The translations under genes were made by a program, and so were the position numbers. A DNA stretch of 64,000 nt from Pseudomonas sp. NC02 (lineage in GTDB: Bacteria > Pseudomonadota > Gammaproteobacteria > Pseudomonadales > Pseudomonadaceae). Below, in pieces: positions 34,505 to 42,936 of this stretch; within the stretch, counting starts at the first letter, position 1; each line of letters opens with the position of its first letter. The DNA is taken from positions 6,572,001 through 6,636,000 of the forward strand of contig NZ_CP025624.1 in assembly GCF_002874965.1 (NCBI RefSeq), written 5' to 3'. Under the pieces are notes generated by a model. It made no database searches. It was not told the origin of the DNA and was given only the letters and a program-made list of their open reading frames with translations.

Positions 34505-37221
34505 ACGGCCTGGCGCTGCACGCCACGGGGATCAACCATCGCTACGGCAAGCAACAGGCGCTGATCGACATCGCCTTCAGCCTGCCCGCCGGCACACGCT
34601 GCGGGTTGATCGGCCCGGACGGCGCCGGCAAGTCGAGCCTGCTGGGCTTGATCGCCGGGGTCAAAAAGCTTCAACAAGGCGAACTGCAAGTACTCGGCGG
34701 CTCCATCGAAGACCGCCGCCACCGCAACAGCCTGTACCCGCGTATCGCCTTCATGCCTCAAGGCCTGGGCGGCAACCTTTACCCCGAGCTGTCCATCAGC
34801 GAAAACATCCGGTTCTTTGCCACGCTGTTCGGCCTGTCAAAAGCCGATTGCGACCAGCGCATGCACAACCTGCTGCTGGCCACCGACCTCGCACGCTTCG
34901 CCGAGCGACCTGCCGGCAAGCTCTCCGGCGGCATGAAGCAGAAACTCGGCCTGTGCTGTGCACTGATCCACGACCCGGACCTGTTGATCCTCGACGAACC
35001 CACCACCGGCGTCGACCCGCTGTCCCGTCGACGCTTCTGGGAACTGGTGGAAACCGTACGCAGCGAACGCCCGCAGCTCACACTGCTGGTGGCCACCGCC
35101 TACATGGAAGAAGCCGAGCAGTTTGAACACTGCCTGATGCTCGACCGCGGCAAGCTGATCGCCGACGGCCTGAGCAGCGAACTCGCCGCCGCGACGCCCA
35201 GCGGCAAACTGGACGAAGCCTTCACCCATTTCCAGGGCGACAGTGCCCATAACAACGAACCGCTGGTGATTCCGCCCCGGCAAAGCGACAACACCGACAT
35301 CGCCATCGAAGCCCACGACCTGACCCTGCGCTTCGGCGACTTCACGGCAGTCAACAAGGTCAGCTTCGCCATTGGCCGGGGCGAGATCTTTGGTTTCCTC
35401 GGCTCCAACGGCTGCGGCAAGACCACCACCATGAAAGTCCTCACCGGGTTGATGCCCGCCACCGAGGGCACCGCCACGCTGCTGGGCAACCCGGTAAACG
35501 CCAAGGACCTGGCCACCCGCAAGCGCGTGGGTTTCATGTCGCAAAGCTTCTCGCTGTACGGCGAACTCAGCGTGCGCCAGAACCTGGTGCTGCATGCGCA
35601 GTTGTTCGACCTGCCCAAGGCCGAGAGCGGCCAGCGCATCGACGAGTTGATCAAGCGTTTTGACCTGGGCGACGTTGCCGAGCAGCCGTCCGGCGAGTTG
35701 CCGCTGGGCCTGCGCCAGCGCTTGTCCCTGGCGGTGGCGGTGCTGCACCGCCCGGAAGTGCTGATCCTCGATGAGCCGACCTCGGGCGTCGACCCGGCCG
35801 CGCGGGATGACTTCTGGCGGCTGCTGATCGAACTGTCCCGGGAACAGGGCGTGACGATCTTCCTGTCCACCCACTTCATGAACGAAGCCCAGCGCTGCGA
35901 CCGCATCTCGCTGATGCACGCGGGCAAGGTGCTGGCCTGCGACACGCCGGACGCGCTGCAACAGCAGTTCCACGGCGAAACCCTGGAAGCGGCGTTCGTC
36001 ACCTGCCTCGAACAGGCCCAAGGCGCGCCCGAAGCGGCCACCGCGCCCTCCGAAACCGTCAGCGAACCCATGGCCCCACCCGTCAGCAAACACGGGTTCA
36101 GCGTCGCCCGCCTGTTGGCCGTGGCCAGCCGCGAAGGCAAGGAACTGCTGCGGGACAAAGTGCGCATGGCCTTCGCCCTGTTGGGGGCGATTTTCATGAT
36201 GGTGATCTTCGGCTACGGCATTTCCCTGGACGTGGAGAAACTCGCCTTCGCCGTATACGACCAGGATCAGACGCCGCAAAGCCGCGCCTATCTGGAGGCC
36301 TTTCGCAGTTCGCGCTATTTCGCCGAACAGTCGCCGATCACTGACTCCAACGAACTGCACAAACGCCTGCAGCGCTCGGAGATCAAACTGGCGCTGGAGA
36401 TTCCGCCAGGGTTCGGCCGCGATCTCTACGCCGGCCGCCAACCCGCCGTGGCCGCCTGGCTCGATGGCGGCATGCCGTTCCGTGCGGAAACCAGCCGCAA
36501 TTATGTCGAGGCCGTGCACCAGGCCAACCTCCAACAACTGGCCGAACTGAACAGCACACCACTGAATCAGCAAGCCGCCGCCAAACTGGAAACCCGCTTT
36601 CGCTACAACCAGGACGTGGTCAGCGTGAACGCTATCGGCCCCGGCGTGATGGCGCTGATCCTCGCCTTCATCCCGGCAATGCTCACGGCCCTGGGGATCG
36701 TGCGCGAGAAGGAACTGGGCTCCATCACCAACTTCTACGCCACACCCCTGACCCGCCTGGAATTCCTGTTGGGCAAGCAGGCGCCGTACCTGGCCGTGAG
36801 CCTGATCAACCTGGGCCTGCTGGTGGCGATGAACCGCTGGCTGTTCGGCGTGCCGTTCAAGGGCAGCGGCGTGACCCTGGCTTTCGGCGGCCTGCTGTAT
36901 GTGCTGGCCACCACCAGCATGGGCCTGCTGATTTCCGCGTTCACCCGCACCCAGATCGCAGCGATTCTGGGCACCATGATCATCACCAGCCTGCCGACCA
37001 TCCAGTTCTCCGGGCTGATCGTGCCGCGCTCGTCCCTGGAAGGCGCCGCCGCGTTGATGGGCATGTTGTTCCCGGCGGGCTACTTCCTCGACATTGCGGT
37101 GGGCACCTTTACCAAGGCCCTGGACCTGCGTCAGCTATGGCCACAGTGCCTGGCGCTGTTCGGGTTTTTCCTGGGGTTCACCGGGCTTAGCCTGATCATG
37201 CTCAAGAAGCAGGAGGCCTGA
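34501..37221 (+). CDS. rbbA: RbbA-like fusion of two ABC ATPase domains with an ABC-2 permease
   Basis: A 906-residue protein. Nucleotide-binding domain 1 has Walker A GPDGAGKS at 38-45, signature LSGGMKQK near 141 and Walker B LLILDEP near 160. Domain 2 has Walker A GSNGCGKT at about 301-308 and Walker B LILDEP near 420; its signature reads ELPLGLRQ, degenerate. The rest (about 540-906) is an ABC-2 permease with a first helix near 560 and a C-terminal cluster of helices from about 715. E. coli RbbA is described as a ribosome-associated ATPase; an exporter role fits the HlyD partner better. The gene is coupled at both ends. Confidence 0.9.
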   Translation: MNGLALHATGINHRYGKQQALIDIAFSLPAGTRCGLIGPDGAGKSSLLGLIAGVKKLQQGELQVLGGSIEDRRHRNSLYPRIAFMPQGLGGNLYPELSISENIRFFATLFGLSKADCDQRMHNLLLATDLARFAERPAGKLSGGMKQKLGLCCALIHDPDLLILDEPTTGVDPLSRRRFWELVETVRSERPQLTLLVATAYMEEAEQFEHCLMLDRGKLIADGLSSELAAATPSGKLDEAFTHFQGDSAHNNEPLVIPPRQSDNTDIAIEAHDLTLRFGDFTAVNKVSFAIGRGEIFGFLGSNGCGKTTTMKVLTGLMPATEGTATLLGNPVNAKDLATRKRVGFMSQSFSLYGELSVRQNLVLHAQLFDLPKAESGQRIDELIKRFDLGDVAEQPSGELPLGLRQRLSLAVAVLHRPEVLILDEPTSGVDPAARDDFWRLLIELSREQGVTIFLSTHFMNEAQRCDRISLMHAGKVLACDTPDALQQQFHGETLEAAFVTCLEQAQGAPEAATAPSETVSEPMAPPVSKHGFSVARLLAVASREGKELLRDKVRMAFALLGAIFMMVIFGYGISLDVEKLAFAVYDQDQTPQSRAYLEAFRSSRYFAEQSPITDSNELHKRLQRSEIKLALEIPPGFGRDLYAGRQPAVAAWLDGGMPFRAETSRNYVEAVHQANLQQLAELNSTPLNQQAAAKLETRFRYNQDVVSVNAIGPGVMALILAFIPAMLTALGIVREKELGSITNFYATPLTRLEFLLGKQAPYLAVSLINLGLLVAMNRWLFGVPFKGSGVTLAFGGLLYVLATTSMGLLISAFTRTQIAAILGTMIITSLPTIQFSGLIVPRSSLEGAAALMGMLFPAGYFLDIAVGTFTKALDLRQLWPQCLALFGFFLGFTGLSLIMLKKQEA

Positions 37222-37222
37222 G

Positions 37223-38341
37223 ATGCACAAGTTCGCCCATATCCTGCGCCTCGGCATCAAGGAACTGACCAGCCTGCGCCACGACAGCGTGTTGCTGCTG
37301 TTCCTGCTCTACGCCTTTACCGTCGCCATCTATATGCCCGCCGCCGGCTCGGTGATCGGCGTGCACAACGCCAGCGTGGCCTTTGTGGATGAAGACCACA
37401 GCGCGCTTTCCCGGCAACTGGCCGAAGCGCTGCAACCGCCGGAATTCCAGGCGGCGGTGCCGTTGCCGTACGACCAACTGGACAAGGTGATGGACAGCGG
37501 CCAGTACACCTTCGTGATCAACGTGCCGGCGAATTTCCAGGCCGACCTGTTGGCCGGGCGCCAGCCGGGGGTGCAGGTCAACGTCGATGCCACGGCCATG
37601 AGCCAGGCATTCATGGGTGCCGGGTATATCGGGCGGATTTTCCAGCGGGAATTGCTGACCTATGGCAACCAGGCCGATGCCGCCCAAAAGGCGCCGGCGC
37701 TGCTGACCACCCGGGCGCTGTTCAATACCAACCTGGAAGGCGGCTGGTTTCTGGCGGTGATTCAGATCGTCAACAACATCACCATCCTCGCCATCGTGCT
37801 GACCGGCACCGCGCTGCTGCGTGAGCGCGAACACGGCACCCTCGACCATTTGCTGGTGCTGCCGCTGACTGCGCTGGAAATCATGCTGGCGAAAATCTGG
37901 AGCAACATGCTGGTGGTGGTGCTGTGCACCTGGCTGTCGCTGGAAGTGGTGGTGAAAGGCTTGCTCGGCGTGCCGCTGGCCGGGTCGCTGACTTTGTTTT
38001 TGCTGGTGACGGCGCTGTACCTGTTTGCCAGTACTGCCCTCGGCATCTTCCTCGCCACCCTCGCCCGCTCGACGCCGCAGTTTGGCCTGCTGGCGATCCC
38101 GGTGATTATCCCGATGCTGCTGTTGTCCGGCGGCAGCACGCCGCTGGACAGCATGCCGCAGTGGTTGCAATGGGTGATGCAGGGCTCGCCGTCGACGCAC
38201 TTTGTGAGCCTGAGTGCGGCAATTCTGTTCCGGGATGCGGGTGTGAATGTGGTGTGGCCGGACTTGCTGGCGCTGGCGGGGATTGGGTTGCTGTTCTTTG
38301 CGGTGGCGTTGGCGCGGTTCAGGAAGAGCCTGGCTTCCTGA
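37223..38341 (+). CDS. yhhJ: ABC-2 type permease (YhhJ-like)
   Basis: A 372-residue inner-membrane protein beginning MHKFAHILRLGIKELTSLRHD. One helix lies near residues 22-45, then a large extracytoplasmic domain (about 45-170), then about five helices (about 175-368). REREHGTLDHLLVLPLTALEIMLAK near 200 is the ABC-2 signature. It starts 1 bp after the rbbA stop. It pairs with the permease half of RbbA. Confidence 0.92.
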   Translation: MHKFAHILRLGIKELTSLRHDSVLLLFLLYAFTVAIYMPAAGSVIGVHNASVAFVDEDHSALSRQLAEALQPPEFQAAVPLPYDQLDKVMDSGQYTFVINVPANFQADLLAGRQPGVQVNVDATAMSQAFMGAGYIGRIFQRELLTYGNQADAAQKAPALLTTRALFNTNLEGGWFLAVIQIVNNITILAIVLTGTALLREREHGTLDHLLVLPLTALEIMLAKIWSNMLVVVLCTWLSLEVVVKGLLGVPLAGSLTLFLLVTALYLFASTALGIFLATLARSTPQFGLLAIPVIIPMLLLSGGSTPLDSMPQWLQWVMQGSPSTHFVSLSAAILFRDAGVNVVWPDLLALAGIGLLFFAVALARFRKSLAS

Positions 38342-38359
38342 GGTGTCTGTCAGGGCCTC

Positions 38360-38441
38360 TTCGCGAGCAAGCCCGCTCCCACACTTGACCGAGTTCTAAC
38401 ATGAGAATGCGGTTAATTGTGGGAGCGGGCTTGCTCGCGAA
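38360..38441. repeat. REPIN (gtgggagcgggcttgctcgcgaa class)
   Basis: 24-bp inverted arms at 38360-38383 and 38418-38441. It sits between convergent genes (yhhJ and the FliL-like gene) and could serve as a boundary or transcript-end hairpin. Confidence 0.9.
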
Positions 38442-38459
38442 GGGCGCGAAGCGACCGGC

Positions 38460-38867
38460 TTACTGGATGATCAGGTTGTTGAACAACAGATCCTCAACCT
38501 GCGGCTTGCCGGTTTCGTCGTTCATCACTTGCTGGGTCTGCTTCAGGGCTTCCTGGCGCAGTTTTTCCTTCCCATCAACGCTGCTCATGGTGTCGTTGGT
38601 CTGCTGGGTAAACAACGCCACCAATTGGTTGCGAATCAGCGCGTCGTTGGCTTTCACGGCTGCGGCCGCCTCGGGACCGGTGACCCGCAGGGCGATATCC
38701 GCCTTGAACACCCGCAGCTTCGCGGTGCCATCCAGGCCGTAGTTACCGACAAACGGCGGGCTCAGGCTGATATAGCTGACCTTCGGCGCTTCGCCTTCTT
38801 TGGCTTCTTCGGCCAGGGCTGCCGTCGGCAGTGTCAGGGCCAGCATCAACAGGATCCACGCTTTCAC
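38460..38867 (-). CDS. FliL-like exported protein outside a flagellar cluster
   Basis: A 135-residue protein beginning at a GTG (38867), with AGGA eight bases upstream. The N-terminus MKAWILLMLALTLPTAALAE is a cleavable signal peptide, so the product is probably periplasmic, unlike classic FliL with an uncleaved anchor. The body resembles FliL (VSYISLSPPFVGNYGLDG; ALIRNQLVALFTQQT; LRQEALKQTQQVM near 100; EDLLFNNLIIQ at the end). Possible role in motor or stator function, inferred. Confidence 0.78.
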   Translation of the reverse strand: MKAWILLMLALTLPTAALAEEAKEGEAPKVSYISLSPPFVGNYGLDGTAKLRVFKADIALRVTGPEAAAAVKANDALIRNQLVALFTQQTNDTMSSVDGKEKLRQEALKQTQQVMNDETGKPQVEDLLFNNLIIQ

Positions 38868-39016
38868 AGTTCATTCCTCAATTCGGTTGCCCAGTAGCAT
38901 AACGCTAGCAGCCCTGAGCACAAGCTTATGGCGACTTATCAGGCCGGGGCATGCTCGTTGACCCGTCGCCCTGCCCACCTACACTTATCGGCCAACACGC
39001 CAAAAGGAATAGTCCG

Positions 39017-39994
39017 ATGAAAGCTGTGCTGTGCAAAGCCTTCGGCCCCGCCGAAAACCTGGTGCTGGAAGACGTCGAAAGCCCGGCGATCAAGAAGAAC
39101 GAAATCCTGTTGGACGTGCATGCGGCCGGGGTCAATTTCCCGGACACCCTGATCATCGAGGGCAAGTACCAGTTCAAGCCGCCCTTCCCATTTTCGCCAG
39201 GCGGTGAAGCGGCAGGCGTGATCAGCCAAGTCGGTGAGAACGTCAGCCACCTGAAGGTCGGTGACCGGGTGATGGCCCTGACCGGCTGGGGCAGCTTCGC
39301 CGAGCAGGTCGCGGTGCCGGGCTACAACGTGCTGCCGATCCCGCCGAGCATGGACTTCAACACCGCCGCCGCCTTCAGCATGACCTACGGCACGTCGATG
39401 CACGCCCTGAAGCAGCGGGCCAACCTGCAACCCGGGGAAACCCTGCTGGTGCTCGGTGCCTCCGGCGGCGTCGGCCTGGCTGCGGTGGAAATCGGCAAGG
39501 CCATGGGCGCCCGGGTGATCGCCGCGGCCAGCAGCGCCGACAAGCTGGCGGTGGCCAAGGCTGCCGGTGCCGATGAGTTGATCAACTACAGCGAAGCCAG
39601 CCTCAAGGACGAGATCAAACGCCTTACCGGCGGCAATGGCGTGGATGTGATCTACGACCCGGTGGGCGGCGACCTGTTTGACCAGGCCATTCGCGGCATC
39701 GCCTGGAATGGCCGGCTGCTGGTGGTGGGCTTTGCCAGCGGGCGCATTCCTGAGTTGCCAGTAAACCTGGCGCTGCTCAAGGGCGCGGCGGTGGTCGGGG
39801 TGTTCTGGGGGTCGTTCGCCCAGCGCCAGCCGCAGGACAATGCCGCCAACTTCCAGCAACTGTTCGGCTGGTTCGCCGAGGGCAAGTTGAAGCCGCTGGT
39901 GTCCCAGGTGTACCCGCTGGAGCAGGCGGCGCAGGCGATCAACGACCTCGGCCAGCGCAAGGCTGTGGGCAAGGTCGTGGTGCAGCTACGCTGA
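39017..39994 (+). CDS. NADPH:quinone oxidoreductase, zinc-less MDR family
   Basis: A 325-residue medium-chain dehydrogenase/reductase. N-terminal part MKAVLCKAFGPAENLVLEDV and VNFPDTLIIEGKYQFKPPFPFSPGGE. The nucleotide site is VLGASGGVGLAAVEIGKAMGA near 146-166. No zinc-ligand cluster is evident, so it belongs to the quinone oxidoreductase/zeta-crystallin branch. The start at 39017 has AAAAGGAAT upstream. It stands alone, on the opposite strand to the FliL-like gene. Confidence 0.9.
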   Translation: MKAVLCKAFGPAENLVLEDVESPAIKKNEILLDVHAAGVNFPDTLIIEGKYQFKPPFPFSPGGEAAGVISQVGENVSHLKVGDRVMALTGWGSFAEQVAVPGYNVLPIPPSMDFNTAAAFSMTYGTSMHALKQRANLQPGETLLVLGASGGVGLAAVEIGKAMGARVIAAASSADKLAVAKAAGADELINYSEASLKDEIKRLTGGNGVDVIYDPVGGDLFDQAIRGIAWNGRLLVVGFASGRIPELPVNLALLKGAAVVGVFWGSFAQRQPQDNAANFQQLFGWFAEGKLKPLVSQVYPLEQAAQAINDLGQRKAVGKVVVQLR

Positions 39995-40070
39995 CTATTG
40001 TTTCATTTTGTCCGCGGAGTGCCTGGGCCCATGATCGGCCGAGGCACTCACTCACTGGCAGGAATGAATA

Positions 40071-40688
40071 ATGGTCACACCGCTGCGCGCGCTGTTTCTG
40101 GGGTTGTTGATGATGGTGTCGGCTCACGCCTTTGCCCATAAAGAGGGCAAGGATGTACGCGGGCTGAACAACGTGACGGTGCTGATCGTGCGCCATGCGG
40201 AAAAACCCGATGAAGGTCCGTTGCTGAGCCCCAAGGGCGAACAGCGGGCGGCGGCCTACGCCAGCTATTTCGACCCGCTGCTGTTGAACGGCATCTCCGT
40301 GGTGCCCCAGCGGCTGATCGCTACCAGCGACAGCAAGGAAAGCTCTCGCCCGCGCCTGACCCTGACACCCCTGGCCCAGCGCCTGCAGCTCCCGCTTGAA
40401 ACACCCTACTCAGACGATCAAGTCGGCAAGCTGGTGAAGTCCCTGCGCAAGTCCAACCAGGCGCAGACCGTGTTGATCGCCTGGCATCACGGGCATATCG
40501 ACAAGTTGATCGAGGCCTTCGGCGGTGACGGCGCGGCGCTGACCGGGATGAAGAAATGGCCGGAAAATGTGTATGACTGGCTGATCGTGTTGCGCTTCGA
40601 CGACCAGGGTCAACTGGTGGAATCCCGCAGCCAGAAGATCCAGGAACACCTGCTTCCAGGTGATATCGCAGCCGCCAACGGCAACTGA
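40071..40688 (+). CDS. Exported histidine phosphatase superfamily protein
   Basis: A 205-residue protein with a signal peptide (MVTPLRALFLGLLMMVSAHAFA). The active-site motif is LIVRHAEKPDEGP with Arg41 and catalytic His42; a later AWHHGHIDKL near 139 supplies the second conserved His. That fits periplasmic phosphatases of the branch 1 or SixA-like type. Substrate unknown. It is upstream of a perfect palindrome and then glpT, in the same direction. Confidence 0.82.
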   Translation: MVTPLRALFLGLLMMVSAHAFAHKEGKDVRGLNNVTVLIVRHAEKPDEGPLLSPKGEQRAAAYASYFDPLLLNGISVVPQRLIATSDSKESSRPRLTLTPLAQRLQLPLETPYSDDQVGKLVKSLRKSNQAQTVLIAWHHGHIDKLIEAFGGDGAALTGMKKWPENVYDWLIVLRFDDQGQLVESRSQKIQEHLLPGDIAAANGN

Positions 40689-40701
40689 ACCGAATCACTG
40701 C

Positions 40702-40733
40702 CTGTGGTGAGGGAGCTTGCTCCCTCACCACAG
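40702..40733. repeat. Palindromic REP-derived hairpin (tgtggtgagggagc class)
   Basis: A nearly perfect palindrome, ctgtggtgagggagc / gctccctcaccacag, 14 bp after the histidine phosphatase stop. It probably forms the 3' hairpin of that transcript. Confidence 0.75.
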
Positions 40734-40781
40734 CTTCTTGGCATCCCCTCCTGAAAACGTCCCTCACTTGCCTCTAAGCGA

Positions 40782-40860
40782 CATGTTCGTAAAAGAACAT
40801 GCAATTGCACTCAATTCCTATGCCCGCAGATAAGAGGCGGTGCTATTTTCGGTAACGAAA
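40782..40860 (+). promoter_or_regulatory. glpT upstream region with two GlpR-like palindromes
   Basis: The inverted repeat catgttc-gtaaaa-gaacatg spans 40782-40801. A second, tttcg-gtaa-cgaaa, spans 40847-40860. The first closely resembles the E. coli GlpR operator consensus as I remember it (WATGTTCGWT with an inverted copy). Control of glpT by GlpR is therefore likely. Which Pseudomonas GlpR consensus applies I cannot check here. Confidence 0.65.
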
Positions 40861-40908
40861 CTGTAACATTCGCATCCGCAGTCAAAACAAGAAATCTGGA
40901 GCTCTTGA

Positions 40909-42246
40909 ATGTTTGCTTTCTTCCGTCCTGCCGCACATCAGGCGCCCCTGCCTGAAGAAAAAATAGACAGCACGTACCGACGCCTGCGCTGGCAGATCTT
41001 CGCCGGTATTTTCTTCGGTTACGCCGGGTACTACCTGCTGCGCAAGAACTTCTCCCTGGCCATGCCGTACCTGATCGACGAGGGTTACACCCGTGGCCAG
41101 CTGGGCCTGGCAATGTCGGCGATCGCAATTGCCTACGGCCTGTCCAAGTTCCTCATGGGCCTGGTGTCCGACCGCTCCAACCCGCGCTACTTCCTGCCCT
41201 TCGGCCTGTTGGTGTCCGCCGGGGTGATGTTCATTTTCGGTTTCGCACCTTGGGCTACCTCCAGCGTGACCATGATGTTCATTCTGCTGTTCATCAACGG
41301 CTGGGCCCAGGGCATGGGCTGGCCGCCAAGTGGGCGGACCATGGTGCACTGGTGGTCGCAGAAAGAACGTGGCGGTGTGGTTTCCGTATGGAACGTGGCG
41401 CATAACGTCGGCGGCGGCTTGATCGGCCCGCTGTTCCTGCTGGGCATGGCCTGGTTCAACGACTGGCACGCGGCGTTCTACGTCCCGGCTACCGTGGCCC
41501 TGCTGGTGGCGGCGTTTGCCTTCATCACCATGCGCGACACCCCGCAATCGGTGGGCCTGCCGCCCATCGAGCAATACAAGAACGATTACCCGGAAGGCTA
41601 CGACGCCAGCCACGAGGACGAATTCAGCGCCAAGGAAATCTTCGTCAAGTACGTGCTGCGCAACAAAATGCTCTGGTACATCGCCTTCGCCAACGTCTTC
41701 GTCTACCTGCTGCGCTACGGCGTGCTGGACTGGGCACCGACGTACCTCAAGGAAGCCAAGCACTTCGACGTGGATAAAACCTCGTGGGCGTACTTCTTCT
41801 ACGAGTGGGCGGGCATTCCGGGCACGCTGCTGTGCGGCTGGATGTCGGACAAGATCTTCCGTGGCAACCGTGGCCTGACCGGCATTGTGTTCATGGGCCT
41901 GGTCACCGTGGCGACCCTGGTTTACTGGCTCAACCCGCCGGGCAACCCGATGATCGACATGATCGCGCTGTTCTCCATCGGCTTCCTGATCTACGGCCCG
42001 GTGATGCTGATCGGCCTGCAGGCGCTGGAACTGGCACCGAAGAAAGCCGCCGGTACCGCAGCGGGCTTTACGGGCCTGTTCGGTTACCTGGGTGGTTCAG
42101 TGGCAGCGAGTGCGGCCATGGGCTACACCGTTGACCATTTTGGTTGGGACGGTGGTTTCGTGCTGCTGATCGGCGCGTGCCTGCTGGCCATCGCGTTCCT
42201 GATCCCCACCTTGTGGCACACCAATAGCGTCAGTGCCGCACGTTAA
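40909..42246 (+). CDS. glpT: sn-glycerol-3-phosphate/phosphate antiporter
   Basis: A 445-residue MFS transporter with twelve predicted helices. The start [20 protein letters not shown] is followed by [20 protein letters not shown] near 27, characteristic of GlpT/Uhp[21 protein letters not shown] near 127 is the signature loop with the GWPP motif. It exchanges glycerol-3-phosphate for phosphate at the inner membrane. It is single, with operator-like palindromes upstream and a 4-bp tail overlap with the convergent ChaC gene. Confidence 0.95.
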   Translation: MFAFFRPAAHQAPLPEEKIDSTYRRLRWQIFAGIFFGYAGYYLLRKNFSLAMPYLIDEGYTRGQLGLAMSAIAIAYGLSKFLMGLVSDRSNPRYFLPFGLLVSAGVMFIFGFAPWATSSVTMMFILLFINGWAQGMGWPPSGRTMVHWWSQKERGGVVSVWNVAHNVGGGLIGPLFLLGMAWFNDWHAAFYVPATVALLVAAFAFITMRDTPQSVGLPPIEQYKNDYPEGYDASHEDEFSAKEIFVKYVLRNKMLWYIAFANVFVYLLRYGVLDWAPTYLKEAKHFDVDKTSWAYFFYEWAGIPGTLLCGWMSDKIFRGNRGLTGIVFMGLVTVATLVYWLNPPGNPMIDMIALFSIGFLIYGPVMLIGLQALELAPKKAAGTAAGFTGLFGYLGGSVAASAAMGYTVDHFGWDGGFVLLIGACLLAIAFLIPTLWHTNSVSAAR

Positions 42247-42896
42247 TCGTCGGAACAGCCTTTGGAACACCGCTTGAGCCGCGCCTCCAGATTCTTGTCT
42301 GGCATGGCGTGGCTACGCAGGGCGTTGACGGTCTGCTCGACATAATCGCGCGTAGTGCCGTAACGCCCGCAAGCGCTTTGCAACACGTGATTCAGCACGA
42401 TGTCGGGCAAATTGCCGGCATAACTGGGCAGGTGCCGTTCCAGGACAAATCCCAATGCCTGCACCTGGCTGCCATCTTCCAGACGACAGCTGAGCCAGTG
42501 CGGCCGGTACGAGGGATACGGCATCTCGCGCTGCCACAGGGCATACAGCGAGGCCTCCAGTTGATCTTCCGGCAAGCGGTAGGCAAACCCGCTGCACGAG
42601 CCGCCGCGATCCAGGCCAAACACCAGCCCCGGTATTTCCGGCGTGCCCCGGTGCTCATGGGACCACAGGTACAAGCCCCGGTGATAACCGTGGACCCGCG
42701 CCCGCATCCGCTGTGTCGACGAACATTCAGGCCGCCAGATCAGCGAACCGTAAGCGAATAGCCAGACCGGCCCACCCTTGTGCAGCGCCATGGTGGCTTG
42801 CATCGAGCTCATCAACTGTTCGTGAGTGAGTTGCGGCCCCAGATCGAGCCGCGGAGGGTAAGCCAATTGCAAAAGATCAGATTCAATGGCGGTCAT
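42243..42896 (-). CDS. ChaC-like gamma-glutamylcyclotransferase (glutathione-specific type)
   Basis: A 217-residue cytoplasmic enzyme. The substrate loop [11 protein letters not shown] near 48-57 is the ChaC motif, and [13 protein letters not shown] near 125 carries the expected catalytic Glu region. ChaC enzymes release 5-oxoproline and Cys-Gly from glutathione; this would feed sulfur metabolism. It ends overlapping glpT by 4 bp and lies 40 bp downstream of the TonB-dependent receptor gene on the same strand, so it may be cotranscribed with it. Confidence 0.9.
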   Translation of the reverse strand: MTAIESDLLQLAYPPRLDLGPQLTHEQLMSSMQATMALHKGGPVWLFAYGSLIWRPECSSTQRMRARVHGYHRGLYLWSHEHRGTPEIPGLVFGLDRGGSCSGFAYRLPEDQLEASLYALWQREMPYPSYRPHWLSCRLEDGSQVQALGFVLERHLPSYAGNLPDIVLNHVLQSACGRYGTTRDYVEQTVNALRSHAMPDKNLEARLKRCSKGCSDD

Positions 42897-42936
42897 GGCA
42901 GATCGCTTAGGTCTCCTTTGTTGTTACGAGAAGCTG

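Noticed and set aside
34837..36573. 578-codon antisense frame within the RbbA-like gene
   Set aside because: Long open frames opposite high-GC coding DNA are a codon-bias artefact; the sense frame has complete ABC motifs.
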